A stretch of 55,990 nt of DNA from an uncultured Prevotellaceae bacterium (GCA_946405805.1 CAMJIL010000012.1:1-55990); one strand, 5' to 3'; positions 36,583-45,527 are shown, counted from the stretch's first letter. The notes: generated by a model not told the origin, from the letters alone. Translations and numbers: made by a program.

Positions 36583-37941
36583 ATGCCTAAAAAAAATCTT
36601 GACAGAAGGGAATTTCTAAAGCGCCTCGGAATAGGTGCCGGTTCCGCAATGGTGATGATGGGTCTGGACCCAATACAAAGTCTGGCAAGCCCATTACTCA
36701 GTAAAAAAACTTCTAAGACGGATGATGCATCGAAGAATGCTATGACCTATCGTGTGCAGCATAATTCGGGAGAGCATATTTCGCTACTTGGTTTCGGAAT
36801 GATGCGACTGCCTAATGATCAGGCTGTCGTCAACGAATTGGTGGATTATGCCATCAGTCACGGTGTGAACTATTTCGATACTGCCCCTATGTATATGGGC
36901 GGACAGTCGGAAGTGCTGACTGGCGAGGCCCTCAGCCGCTATCCGCGCGACAAATACTATGTTGCCACGAAGATGTCGAACCAGAATGGCAGGCTGTGGT
37001 CGTTCGATGCGTCAAAGGCTCTTTATGAGAAATCGATGGAGCGACTGAAGGTTGACTACATAGACTATTACCTGCTTCACAGCATCGGTGGTGGAATGGA
37101 TTCGCTGAAGGGACGTTTCCTCGACAACGGCATCCTCGACTTCCTGCTGAAAGAACGTGAGGCAGGACGCATTAAGCATCTGGGATTCTCATATCATGGC
37201 GATGTACGCGATTTCGACTGGCTGCTTGACAGACACGATGAATACAAGTGGGACTTTGTACAGATACAGATGAACTTCCTCGACTGGCGTCATGCCTCTA
37301 TCAGACAGGGACGTCGCCATGATGCTGATGCAGAATATCTGTATGGCAAACTGGAGTCATTGGGCATACAATGTGTCATTATGGAACCCCTTCGAGGCGG
37401 TGCCTTCGGAAGGATGGCACAGGAACTGACAGACCAGCTGAAGGCTGTACGTCCTGATGACAGCACAGCACGATGGGCCTTCAGATGGGTGGGCTCCTAT
37501 CCTAACGTCCTGACGACGCTCTCAGGCATGAACCGCATGGACCACCTTATAGATAATGTAAAGACCTTCTCACCACTAGAACCCTGCACAGAAGCAGAGA
37601 ACAAGCTGCTGGAGAAGATTGCGGACCAGATGGCCGGATATCCTACGATACCTTGTACCACATGCGAATACTGCATGCCTTGCCCTTATGGCGTAAACAT
37701 TCCTGGAAACTTCAGTTTCCATAACAATGCCGTAAACGACCACCTCTTACCACTTCCTGACAAGGATGCAGCGAACTATGCTGAGATGAAGGAGAAATTC
37801 ACGGCACAATATTTTGCAGCTCTCCCGGCAGAGGCTCGTGCTACCCAGTGTATGGACTGCGAGGAATGTCTGCCAAAATGTCCGCAGCAGATTAGAATAC
37901 CAAACCAATTATCACGCATCGTGGAGTTGCTGAGGAAATAG
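36583..37941 (+). CDS. Tat-exported aldo/keto reductase with C-terminal iron-sulfur domain
   Basis: 452 residues from the ATG at 36583 (MPKKNLDRREFLKRLG). An earlier in-frame ATG lies in the promoter. The twin-arginine motif RREFLK and hydrophobic stretch indicate Tat export with a folded cofactor. The aldo/keto reductase barrel has Asp in NYFDTAPMY, Lys in YVATKM and His in DYYLLHS. The C-terminal 90 residues hold two cysteine clusters, CTTCEYCMPCPYGVNIPG and CMDCEECLPKCP, for 4Fe-4S centres. Substrate unknown. Confidence 0.88.
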   Translation: MPKKNLDRREFLKRLGIGAGSAMVMMGLDPIQSLASPLLSKKTSKTDDASKNAMTYRVQHNSGEHISLLGFGMMRLPNDQAVVNELVDYAISHGVNYFDTAPMYMGGQSEVLTGEALSRYPRDKYYVATKMSNQNGRLWSFDASKALYEKSMERLKVDYIDYYLLHSIGGGMDSLKGRFLDNGILDFLLKEREAGRIKHLGFSYHGDVRDFDWLLDRHDEYKWDFVQIQMNFLDWRHASIRQGRRHDADAEYLYGKLESLGIQCVIMEPLRGGAFGRMAQELTDQLKAVRPDDSTARWAFRWVGSYPNVLTTLSGMNRMDHLIDNVKTFSPLEPCTEAENKLLEKIADQMAGYPTIPCTTCEYCMPCPYGVNIPGNFSFHNNAVNDHLLPLPDKDAANYAEMKEKFTAQYFAALPAEARATQCMDCEECLPKCPQQIRIPNQLSRIVELLRK

Positions 37942-38131
37942 AGGTGAGAAGTGAGAGGTAAGAGGTAAGAAGTAGGAGGTAAGAAGTAAGAGGTGAGAAG
38001 TAAGAGGTAAGAGGTAAGAAGTAAGAGGTAAGAGGTAAGAAGTAAGAAGTAAGAGGTAAGAAGTAAGAGGTAAGAAGTAAGAGGTAAGAGGTAAGAGAAT
38101 AGCCTTAGACCTAAGACCTGAAATCTAAAGA
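37939..38131. repeat. Longest heptanucleotide array (22 units) and opposed short array
   Basis: Plus strand, from the TAG stop of the reductase gene: 22 uninterrupted units with period 7 (AAGAGGT, AAGAAGT and variants) to 38092. Each unit junction reads TAA, TGA or TAG. From the opposite side the hydrolase stop codon begins TAATCTT, TAGATTT, CAGGTCT, TAGGTCT on the minus strand (38107-38134). Confidence 0.95.
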
Positions 38132-39058
38132 TTAGCGGTTAGGGCGGAGGAATTTCTGCAGATGACGGATATAATCTGCTCTGTGATTCTTATAAGAGTG
38201 AGCATGATCCGTATTCTTTGTTATCCATAATTCCTTCGGTCCTCTCTTAGCTGCAAACAGACGATAGACCATTTCGGTAGGTACGAAGGTGTCGCTGTCT
38301 CCATGTATGAAAAGCATCGGATAACGACATTTTCGTACTTGCTTTATAGACGAAGCTTCATCGAAGTTCCAATCATACAGCAACTGGCACAATAGGCTGG
38401 TAGAATGCATAAGGGGAAATTCTGGCAGGCCAAACTGATTCTTTAACTCACCAGCAAACTCATCCCATACGCTAGTATATCCGCAATCGTCAACGAAACG
38501 GATATCCTTTATGCCTGAAGGCATCTTCTCGCCAGAAAGCATCATTGTCGTTGCTCCACCCATAGAGACACCATGAACCACCATAGTGTCTGTCTTGAAG
38601 GTTTCAAGCCAGCGGAGCATATCGAGCCTGTCGAGCCACCCCATCCGAATCATGTCACCATCACTCTTTCCGTGGGCATATACATCGGGAATTATGACAT
38701 TATAGCCCAGTTCACGTTCATAGATGCGTGCCAGATAGAAATATTTTATCGGAACATCCCTCCACCCATGAATGACGAGGGCTGTACGATTACTGCCTGT
38801 CAGGATATAGTAGGCATGACACTGATACCCCTGCGGCATAGTGAGAACAGTATCATGCAAGGCATTAATACGTCGCAGACTATCCATCCACTCAACGGTT
38901 TCAGGATAGTATGTAAAAAGTTCTTTATATGCTCTGTCCGCATCTAATCTCGCAGGATTAGGTCCAAGAGAATATTGCAACATATAAAAGCTGCCACCAA
39001 TCAGGATGACTACAATTATTGCAAGAGCAACAGAAATATAAATGACAGCTTTTTTCAC
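38132..39058 (-). CDS. Membrane-anchored alpha/beta hydrolase
   Basis: 308 residues. One N-terminal membrane segment at residues 5-27 (VIYISVALAIIVVILIGGSFY). The alpha/beta hydrolase core has the oxyanion region VIHGWRD, nucleophile Ser165 in HGVSMGGAT, acid Asp in IHGDSDTFVP and base His in KNTDHAHSY, so the triad is complete. It is likely an esterase or acyl hydrolase on the periplasmic face. Natural substrate cannot be named. It follows the CobW-type gene on the same strand. Confidence 0.87.
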   Translation of the reverse strand: MKKAVIYISVALAIIVVILIGGSFYMLQYSLGPNPARLDADRAYKELFTYYPETVEWMDSLRRINALHDTVLTMPQGYQCHAYYILTGSNRTALVIHGWRDVPIKYFYLARIYERELGYNVIIPDVYAHGKSDGDMIRMGWLDRLDMLRWLETFKTDTMVVHGVSMGGATTMMLSGEKMPSGIKDIRFVDDCGYTSVWDEFAGELKNQFGLPEFPLMHSTSLLCQLLYDWNFDEASSIKQVRKCRYPMLFIHGDSDTFVPTEMVYRLFAAKRGPKELWITKNTDHAHSYKNHRADYIRHLQKFLRPNR

Positions 39059-39064
39059 TTACTT

Positions 39065-39131
39065 AATTGAGAATTGACAATTGATAATTGACAATTAGCC
39101 TTTGACTTTTGACCTTAGACCTTTGACCTTA
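39065..39131 (-). repeat. Heptanucleotide arrays after the CobW-type gene
   Basis: Minus strand: TAAGGTC, AAAGGTC, TAAGGTC, AAAAGTC, AAAGGC, then TAATTGT, CAATTAT, CAATTGT, CAATTCT. The gene's stop TAA starts the first unit. The two sub-arrays have different units but the same period. Confidence 0.9.
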
Positions 39132-40451
39132 GACCATTTCAACTAAGCAACTGTCAAGTTCTTTCTTAATAGCTGCTTTGTCGAGTTTCTGGCCTATGAA
39201 CACCAGTTTCTGCATACGGTCGCCATACTGGTCATCCCAATCGCGATTTACGCCTGGGTTATCAATACGGAACTGTTTCAATTCGTCCTCAGGCATAGTA
39301 GCATACCACTGACCTGCATTCTCGAGTTTAACCTGACGTCCTGCCTGTTCAAAGATATAGCAGAGATGTGGCTGGTCAACAAACCAACACAATCCTTTGG
39401 CACGAATGATATTCTTAGGCCACTTGCGGGCTACAAAATCGTCGAACTGAACAATATCAAACGGCTTGCGGGCATAATATACATAGGTTCCTATGCCGTA
39501 TTCCTCAGCCTCACCAGTCTCCTCATTATGATGATGGTGATGATGCCCACAGGTACATTCTCCACCGTGATGTGACTCACAATGCTCATCGTGTTCATCA
39601 TGGTCTTCGTGGTCATGATGGTGGTGGTGATGGTGTTCATGCTCATGCTCATGTTCATGCTCATGATGATGGTGATGCTCTTCGTTTTCGTCTTCGTTTT
39701 CGTTATCGTTATGTGGGTCATGCTGCTCTATCTCAGAAATCCATGCTGCGGAGGTAGCAACAGAATCAAAGTCGAACATTCCTGTACCAAGAATCTTATC
39801 GAAATCAACATCACCATAGTCACAAGGAATTATCTCAGCCTTTGGCTGTATGGCGCGAACTATCTCTGTCACACGCTTCAGCTCATTAGGAGTAACCTCG
39901 GATGCTTTATTAAGAAGAATGATATTACAGAACTCTATCTGCTGAATAACGAGATTCTCGATATCCTCCTCATCGCGCTGGGCACCAAGCAGGGACTTAC
40001 CACATCCGAACTCGTCCTTCATACGAAGAGCATCGACAACAGTCACGATACAGTCGAGACGAGGTATGCCACCTTGGCAGAACTGGTCACCCATACTTGG
40101 GATAGAATATATCGTCTGTGCAATAGGAGCAGGCTCACAGATACCACTGGCCTCAATAACAATATAATCAAACTTCTGGAGCTTTACGATATCGTTGAGC
40201 TGCTGAACAAGGTCCATCTTCAGAGTACAGCAGATACATCCATTCTGCAATGCAACAAGGGAATCATCCTGCTTATCTACTACTCCACCCTTTTCTATAA
40301 GGTCGGCATCGATATTTACTTCACCGATATCATTTACGATAACGGCAAATTTTATACCTTTTTCATTGTTAAGAATACGATTGAGGAGTGTTGTCTTACC
40401 ACTTCCCAAATAACCTGTCAAAAGTAAAACTGGGACTTCATATCTACTCAT
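39129..40451 (-). CDS. CobW/COG0523-family GTPase with long His-rich segment
   Basis: 440 residues from the ATG at 40451 (MSRYEVPVLLLTGYLGSGKTT). An upstream in-frame ATG lies in the promoter region. Walker A GYLGSGKTT is at 13-21, the metal motif CxCC as C72-I-C-C75 and a DIGE switch at 41-44. The CobW C-terminal domain is complete. Residues about 240-307 form a stretch dominated by His, Glu and Asp, with a further CTCGHHHHHH, likely a metal buffer. The family inserts or hands over metals such as Zn, Co or Ni; which one is not shown. Part of the acidic segment is encoded by a 12-bp repeat (39680-39711). Confidence 0.9.
   Translation of the reverse strand: MSRYEVPVLLLTGYLGSGKTTLLNRILNNEKGIKFAVIVNDIGEVNIDADLIEKGGVVDKQDDSLVALQNGCICCTLKMDLVQQLNDIVKLQKFDYIVIEASGICEPAPIAQTIYSIPSMGDQFCQGGIPRLDCIVTVVDALRMKDEFGCGKSLLGAQRDEEDIENLVIQQIEFCNIILLNKASEVTPNELKRVTEIVRAIQPKAEIIPCDYGDVDFDKILGTGMFDFDSVATSAAWISEIEQHDPHNDNENEDENEEHHHHHEHEHEHEHEHHHHHHHDHEDHDEHDEHCESHHGGECTCGHHHHHHNEETGEAEEYGIGTYVYYARKPFDIVQFDDFVARKWPKNIIRAKGLCWFVDQPHLCYIFEQAGRQVKLENAGQWYATMPEDELKQFRIDNPGVNRDWDDQYGDRMQKLVFIGQKLDKAAIKKELDSCLVEMV
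39680..39711. repeat. TTTTCGTTATCG-type tandem repeat inside the CobW-type gene
   Basis: Plus strand CTTCGTTTTCGTCTTCG and TTTTCGTTATCG (39697-39708). The 12-mer also forms the repeat in the exporter gene at 55604-55636. Here it is read on the minus strand and encodes Asn/Glu/Asp. Confidence 0.75.
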
Positions 40452-40459
40452 AATGCGTG

Positions 40460-40467
40460 CAAAAATA
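40460..40467 (-). promoter_or_regulatory. Possible -7 box TATTTTTG of the CobW-type gene
   Basis: TATTTTTG fits TAnnTTTG and lies 8 bp before the ATG. No clear TTTG at -33. Divergent from the nuo promoter. Confidence 0.4.
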
Positions 40468-40537
40468 TAAAAAGTGAAATTATTTTTGCTTTTTACACAA
40501 CAAATTACGTGCCACAATAATTATTTTAAAAACTTTA

Positions 40538-40569
40538 TTTGGTCATTTCAAGGATTTTTATTACCTTTG
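40538..40569 (+). promoter_or_regulatory. Promoter of the nuo operon (TTTG-N20-TACCTTTG)
   Basis: TTTG at 40538-40541, 20 bp spacer, TACCTTTG at 40562-40569: full Bacteroidetes consensus, 31 bp before nuoA. Probably drives the whole nuoA-N run. Confidence 0.85.
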
Positions 40570-40600
40570 CACACAAAATTAAACTTTTTTAAAAATAAGT

Positions 40601-40951
40601 ATGTATTTCACACTATTTATTACCGTAATCATAACAGCTGTTTTCCTGGTTGTTGCGGCATACATTATGGCCAAGCTTCTTGGTCCTCGTACGTATGCGC
40701 CAGTAAAGGGTGAGCCATTTGAGTGTGGTATTCCTACTCGCGGTACATCGTGGTTGACGATGCATGTAGGCTATTACCTCTTTGCCCTACTCTTCCTGAT
40801 GTTTGACGTCGAGACTGTATTCCTCTACCCTTGGGCAGTTGTTGTTAACAAGTTTGGCGTGATGGCGTTAGCTTCTATCGGCTTCTTCATGCTTGTATTA
40901 GTATTTGGCCTTGCATATGCATGGCGGAAAGGAGCTCTGGAATGGAAATAA
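40601..40951 (+). CDS. nuoA: NADH-quinone oxidoreductase subunit A
   Basis: 116 residues with three membrane segments. The loop after the first holds the conserved ECG motif ([13 protein letters not shown]) and the second begins with [11 protein letters not shown], both diagnostic for NuoA. It is part of the proton-pumping membrane arm at the quinone site. First gene of the operon; nuoB starts within its last codons. Confidence 0.95.
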   Translation: MYFTLFITVIITAVFLVVAAYIMAKLLGPRTYAPVKGEPFECGIPTRGTSWLTMHVGYYLFALLFLMFDVETVFLYPWAVVVNKFGVMALASIGFFMLVLVFGLAYAWRKGALEWK

Positions 40952-41628
40952 GGAAGCCAAGTATCAAGAACATTCCATACAACGAATGGAAAGACAATGA
41001 AACGTTAGAGTCGCTCATCAACGAACTCAACGAAAACGGTGTAAACCTTATTGTCGGTAACTTAGACTCTCTCATCAACTGGGGACGCAGCAACTCTCTT
41101 TGGTCACTGACCTTTGCCACATCATGTTGCGGTATTGAGTTCATGGCCTGCGGATGTGCACGTTACGACTTTGCACGCTTCGGTTTTGAGGTAACGAGAA
41201 ACAGTCCACGTCAAGCAGACCTGATAATGTGTGCAGGCACCATTACTCACAAGATGGCTCCTGTACTCAAGCGTCTGTATGACGAAATGGCTACACCAAA
41301 ATATGTCATTGCTGTCGGTGGATGTGCTATCAGCGGTGGTCCTTTCAAGAAGAGCTACCACGTAGTAAAGGGCATAGACGAATTCCTGCCAGTAGATGTT
41401 TACATACCAGGCTGCCCTCCACGTCCGGAAGCAATCCTATATGGTATGATGCAGTTGCAGAGAAAGGTGAAGGTAGAGAAATTCTTCGGTGGTGTGAACC
41501 ACAAGGAGGACAATCCAAATCCACTCGTTATTAGCGACATACCAAAGAATTTCATCAACGAGATGAAAAAGACTGCCGGTGAGGTGAAAGACTTTGTGAA
41601 GAAAGAAATTAACGATACATTCAAATAA
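40942..41628 (+). CDS. nuoB: NADH-quinone oxidoreductase subunit B
   Basis: 228 residues from the ATG at 40942 ([16 protein letters not shown]); an alternative start seven codons upstream is possible. It carries the N2 4Fe-4S cluster, the last redox centre before quinone: Cys-Cys in [13 protein letters not shown], Cys in [10 protein letters not shown], Cys in PGCPPRPE. The C-terminal 60 residues ([17 protein letters not shown] onward) are longer than in E. coli. It overlaps nuoA by 10 bp. Confidence 0.95.
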   Translation: MEIRKPSIKNIPYNEWKDNETLESLINELNENGVNLIVGNLDSLINWGRSNSLWSLTFATSCCGIEFMACGCARYDFARFGFEVTRNSPRQADLIMCAGTITHKMAPVLKRLYDEMATPKYVIAVGGCAISGGPFKKSYHVVKGIDEFLPVDVYIPGCPPRPEAILYGMMQLQRKVKVEKFFGGVNHKEDNPNPLVISDIPKNFINEMKKTAGEVKDFVKKEINDTFK

Positions 41629-41644
41629 TCAAGGAGGCAAAACA

Positions 41645-43234
41645 ATGAAACTAAATCCAATTGAATTTTCATTTCGTGAGTTCGCCTCTGAGATGACAAA
41701 ACTGAAGAACGAGAAGAATTTTGACTATCTCGTAACCATCATCGGCGAAGATTTCGGTACTGCCGAGGGTGAAGAAAACAAAGACGATTATTCTCTGGGT
41801 TGTATTTACATTCTTGAAAACACCCAGACACACGAGAGAATAAGCACCAAGACAATGGCTGAGAAGATAGACGGAAACTATTACATTCAGTCTATCAGCG
41901 GTCTTTACAAGTGTGCAGAGATGTTGGAAAGAGAAGTTTATGACTTCTACGGCATCCGTTTCCTCGGTAATAAGGACATGCGTCGTCTTTTCCTGAGAAA
42001 CGACTTCAAGGGCTATCCTTTCCGCAAGGATTTTGTCGCATCAGAAGAATACTCACTGGAAGATGACACAGAGGTATCTACCACAACAGAGTATAATCTT
42101 GACGCTAACGGAAAAGTAGTTGAGACTACTCACCCACTCTTCAAGGAAGGTGATTTCGTGATGAATATCGGTCCTCAGCACCCATCAACACACGGTGTGC
42201 TGCGCCTTGAGACAATTCTTGACGGAGAAACCGTTAAAAAGATTTATCCACATCTTGGCTACATCCACAGAGGTATCGAGAAGATGGCTGAAGAGATGAC
42301 GTATCCTCAGACTCTCGCTATGACAGACCGTATGAACTACCTCTCTGCTATGATGAACCGTCACGCTTTGGTAGGTGTCATCGAGGAAGCTCTGGGTGTA
42401 GAACTTAACGACCGCATCAAGACTATCCGCACTATCATGGATGAGTTGCAGCGTATTGATGGTCATCTGCTATACTTAGGATGTTATGCACAGGACCTTG
42501 GTGCTCTGACAGCATTCCTGTACTGCATGCGTGACCGTGAGTATGTTCTCAATGTTATGGAAGAGACAACTGGCGGACGCCTCATTCAGAACTACTACAG
42601 AATTGGCGGCCTGCAGGATGATATCGATCCGAACTTCCAGGAGAACTGCAAGAAACTGATAGAATACCTGCGACCAAAGCTTGACGAGTATGTCAATGTC
42701 TTCGGAGACAACGTTATAACACATCAGCGTCTTGAAGGTGTCGGTGTATTCACTAAGGAACAGTGTATCAGCTATGGTATCAGCGGTTCTAACGGTCGTG
42801 CTTCACAGTGGGCAAACGATATGCGTAAGAACTATCCTTACGATGTATATGACAAGGTTGACTGGGATCAGGTTGTTCTTGACGGTTGCGATGCACAAGA
42901 CCGTTACTACCTCCGTGTGAAGGAGATAGAGCAGTCTCTGCGTATTATTGAGCAGCTCATCGACAATATACCTGAAGGTGAATACTACATCAAGCAGAAA
43001 CCAATTATCAAATGTCCTGAAGGTCAATGGTACTATGCCGTAGAAGGAACGAGTGGAGAATTCGGCGTATATCTGGATTCAAGAGGTGACAAATCACCTT
43101 TCCGCATGAAGTTCCGCCCTATGGCCCTGACTCTTGTTGCTGCACTTGATGAAATGCTGCAGGGAACAAAGATTGCAGACCTTATTGCTGTTGGCGCAGG
43201 ATTGGATTATATTATCCCTGATATTGACAGATAA
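41645..43234 (+). CDS. nuoCD: Fused NADH-quinone oxidoreductase subunits C and D
   Basis: 529 residues. Residues 1-140 correspond to NuoC (YFIRFLG-like region REVYDFYGIRFLGNKDMRRLFL), followed by a linker and the 49-kDa NuoD part from about residue 170 (NIGPQHPSTHGVLRLETILDGE). Conserved NuoD segments HLGYIHRGIEKMAE and DRMNYLSAMMNRHAL line the quinone cavity. The fusion also occurs in E. coli. Complete, no frameshift. Confidence 0.95.
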   Translation: MKLNPIEFSFREFASEMTKLKNEKNFDYLVTIIGEDFGTAEGEENKDDYSLGCIYILENTQTHERISTKTMAEKIDGNYYIQSISGLYKCAEMLEREVYDFYGIRFLGNKDMRRLFLRNDFKGYPFRKDFVASEEYSLEDDTEVSTTTEYNLDANGKVVETTHPLFKEGDFVMNIGPQHPSTHGVLRLETILDGETVKKIYPHLGYIHRGIEKMAEEMTYPQTLAMTDRMNYLSAMMNRHALVGVIEEALGVELNDRIKTIRTIMDELQRIDGHLLYLGCYAQDLGALTAFLYCMRDREYVLNVMEETTGGRLIQNYYRIGGLQDDIDPNFQENCKKLIEYLRPKLDEYVNVFGDNVITHQRLEGVGVFTKEQCISYGISGSNGRASQWANDMRKNYPYDVYDKVDWDQVVLDGCDAQDRYYLRVKEIEQSLRIIEQLIDNIPEGEYYIKQKPIIKCPEGQWYYAVEGTSGEFGVYLDSRGDKSPFRMKFRPMALTLVAALDEMLQGTKIADLIAVGAGLDYIIPDIDR

Positions 43235-43263
43235 TCACACACCTTATTTATATAACTATAGTT

Positions 43264-44490
43264 ATGTTTGACTTTTCAATAATTTCAACATGGTTTCATG
43301 ACCTGCTGACGAACCTCATAGGATGCCCTGAATGGCTTACCATACTTATTGAGTGTGTCGTCGTTGGTCTGCTTATAATAGTTGGCTATGCACTCCTTGC
43401 AATCGCGCTGATATTCATGGAGCGTAAGGTGTGTGCATACTTCCAATGCCGTCTTGGCCCTATGCGTGTAGGTCCTTGGGGATTGTTACAGGTGTTTGCC
43501 GATGTTCTCAAGATGCTCATCAAGGAGATATTCTTTGTTGACAAGGCCGACAAACTGCTGTACGCCCTGGCTCCAATACTCGTCATCATGGGTTCTATTG
43601 GCGCTTTCGCATTCTTGCCTTGGAACAAGGGTGCCATTGTATTAGATTTTAATGTTGGTATATTCCTATACACAGCACTGAGTGCTATCGGTGTTATAGG
43701 CATATTCCTTGCAGGATGGTCATCAAACAACAAGTATGGCGTAGTATCTGCCATGCGTGGCGCTGTACAGATGATTTCATACGAGATGTCTCTTGGACTT
43801 TGTCTCATCACCGCATGTATCCTGACTGGAACAATGCAGGTAAGCGGCATCGTAGAGGCACAGTCAGGTCCTTTTGGATGGCTGATATTCCAGGGACATG
43901 TTCCTGCAATAATTGCTTTCTTGATTTTCCTCGTTGCTGGTAATGCTGAAGCTAACCGTGGTCCGTTCGACCTTGCTGAGGCTGAGTCAGAGCTGACAGC
44001 CGGTTACCACACAGAATATTCCGGTATGGGATTCGGATTCTACTATCTTGCAGAATTCCTGAACCTCTTTATCGTATCAGGAATGACAAGTCTGGTATTC
44101 CTCGGCGGATGGTGTCCTATTCACATTGGCATAGCAGAATTTGATGCTGTTATGGATTACATCCCTGGTATCGTATGGTTCTTGGGTAAAGCCTTTGCAA
44201 TAGTATGGCTGCTGATGTGGGTAAAGTGGACATTCCCACGTCTGCGTATCGACCAGATATTGACACTGGAATGGAAATACCTCATGCCATTAGCACTCTG
44301 CAATCTGGTGCTGATGACTATATGTGTTGCATTCGACATCACAGGAATACAGTATGTCAGCTACATCGTGCTGGCAGCAATCGTGGTTTTGGCAATAATA
44401 ATCTGTTCACGCGCTATGAAATTCCGCTCTGCTTTCGCAAGAGACCAGAAGTTGGTTGGCGTTGACATTGCAATAAAGAAAGACAAATAA
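43264..44490 (+). CDS. nuoH: NADH-quinone oxidoreductase subunit H
   Basis: 408 residues, eight or more membrane segments. NuoH links the peripheral arm and the pumping arm at the quinone site. Signatures: FMERKVCAYFQCRLGPMRVGPWGLLQ near 55-80 and NRGPFDLAEAESELTAGYHTEYSGM near 235-260. The length is larger than E. coli NuoH (325), with extra sequence mainly at the C-terminus. Confidence 0.95.
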   Translation: MFDFSIISTWFHDLLTNLIGCPEWLTILIECVVVGLLIIVGYALLAIALIFMERKVCAYFQCRLGPMRVGPWGLLQVFADVLKMLIKEIFFVDKADKLLYALAPILVIMGSIGAFAFLPWNKGAIVLDFNVGIFLYTALSAIGVIGIFLAGWSSNNKYGVVSAMRGAVQMISYEMSLGLCLITACILTGTMQVSGIVEAQSGPFGWLIFQGHVPAIIAFLIFLVAGNAEANRGPFDLAEAESELTAGYHTEYSGMGFGFYYLAEFLNLFIVSGMTSLVFLGGWCPIHIGIAEFDAVMDYIPGIVWFLGKAFAIVWLLMWVKWTFPRLRIDQILTLEWKYLMPLALCNLVLMTICVAFDITGIQYVSYIVLAAIVVLAIIICSRAMKFRSAFARDQKLVGVDIAIKKDK

Positions 44491-44496
44491 TACACA

Positions 44497-45000
44497 ATGG
44501 CTAACAATAAATCATACTTCGCTACTGCTCTGGCAGGAGTAAAGACTCTGCTCACAGGTATGGACATTACCATGGGCGAGTACGTTACTCCGAAGATAAC
44601 CGAGCAGTATCCCGAAAACCGCAAGACACAGCACGTGGCTGAACGCCATCGCGGCACTTTGGTAATGCCACACGATGAGAATGGCAAGAACAAGTGTACA
44701 GCCTGCACGCTGTGCGAAAAAACATGTCCTAACGGCTCTATCAAGATTACATCACAAATGGTAGAAACAGAAGATGGCAAGAAAAAGAAAGTATTGGTTG
44801 ACTACCTCTACAATCTTGGTGACTGCATGTTCTGCCAACTTTGCGTAAATGCTTGTAACTTCGGTGCCATCGAGTTCCGAAAGGACTTTGAGAATGCAGT
44901 GTTTAACCGTGATGCTTTAGCATTACACCTCAATATTCCGCCAGTACTTCCAGAGGCAAAGCCAAAGGCTGACGAAGAGGTAAACAATAAGGAGGCATAA
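44497..45000 (+). CDS. nuoI: NADH-quinone oxidoreductase subunit I
   Basis: 167 residues with two 4Fe-4S motifs, CTACTLCEKTCP and CMFCQLCVNAC, the N6a and N6b clusters. In complexes without NuoEFG this subunit is the natural entry point for electrons from ferredoxin. The N-terminal region has GEYVTPKITEQYPE. Six bases after nuoH. Confidence 0.95.
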   Translation: MANNKSYFATALAGVKTLLTGMDITMGEYVTPKITEQYPENRKTQHVAERHRGTLVMPHDENGKNKCTACTLCEKTCPNGSIKITSQMVETEDGKKKKVLVDYLYNLGDCMFCQLCVNACNFGAIEFRKDFENAVFNRDALALHLNIPPVLPEAKPKADEEVNNKEA

Positions 45001-45002
45001 AC

Positions 45003-45527
45003 ATGGCAAATATAATAGTATTCGCAATATTGGCAGCAGTAATACTCTGCGCAGCCATATTCTCCGTAATGACAAAGAGCATCATGCGTTCTGTTACAGC
45101 ATTGCTTTTTGTGCTCTTTGCAATAGCAGGTTTATACTTCCTGCTTGACTATACCTTCATCGGAACTGCACAATTGAGCATCTATGCAGGTGGTATGACA
45201 ATGATATATATCTTTGCCATACAGTTGATTTCTAAGCGTCGCCTTCAGGGTCTCAAGGAAAAAATCGACTGGAAGCGTATGACAATTGCAGGACTGGTAG
45301 CCCTCACAGGCTGTCTGACTGTCATCATAGCACAACTGCGTACTGCTTTCTTTGACAAATTCTGCTCTGTACCTGACGTAGAAGTTCCTATGGAGAGAAT
45401 CGGTGAGACACTGATGGGTTCTGAGAAATATCAGTATGTACTGCCATTCGAATTTATTTCACTCTTCCTACTGGCATGTATCATAGGAGGACTTGTTGTA
45501 TCACGTAATCAGAAGGAGGACAAATAA
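45003..45527 (+). CDS. nuoJ: NADH-quinone oxidoreductase subunit J
   Basis: 174 residues, five membrane segments, with the conserved third segment AQLSIYAGGMTMIYIFAIQL containing the glycine pair and Tyr expected for NuoJ. Part of the proton path near the quinone site. Two bases after nuoI and directly joined to nuoK. Confidence 0.93.
   Translation: MANIIVFAILAAVILCAAIFSVMTKSIMRSVTALLFVLFAIAGLYFLLDYTFIGTAQLSIYAGGMTMIYIFAIQLISKRRLQGLKEKIDWKRMTIAGLVALTGCLTVIIAQLRTAFFDKFCSVPDVEVPMERIGETLMGSEKYQYVLPFEFISLFLLACIIGGLVVSRNQKEDK

Noticed and set aside
37939..38092. CRISPR array
   Set aside because: The unit is 7 bp without spacers and no cas gene is present in the window.
39491..39757. Open frames opposite or shifted in the His-rich part of the CobW-type gene (Met/Thr/Ile-rich or Val/Met-rich)
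   Set aside because: They are shadows of the repetitive GAT/CAT/ATG codon pattern in the real gene.
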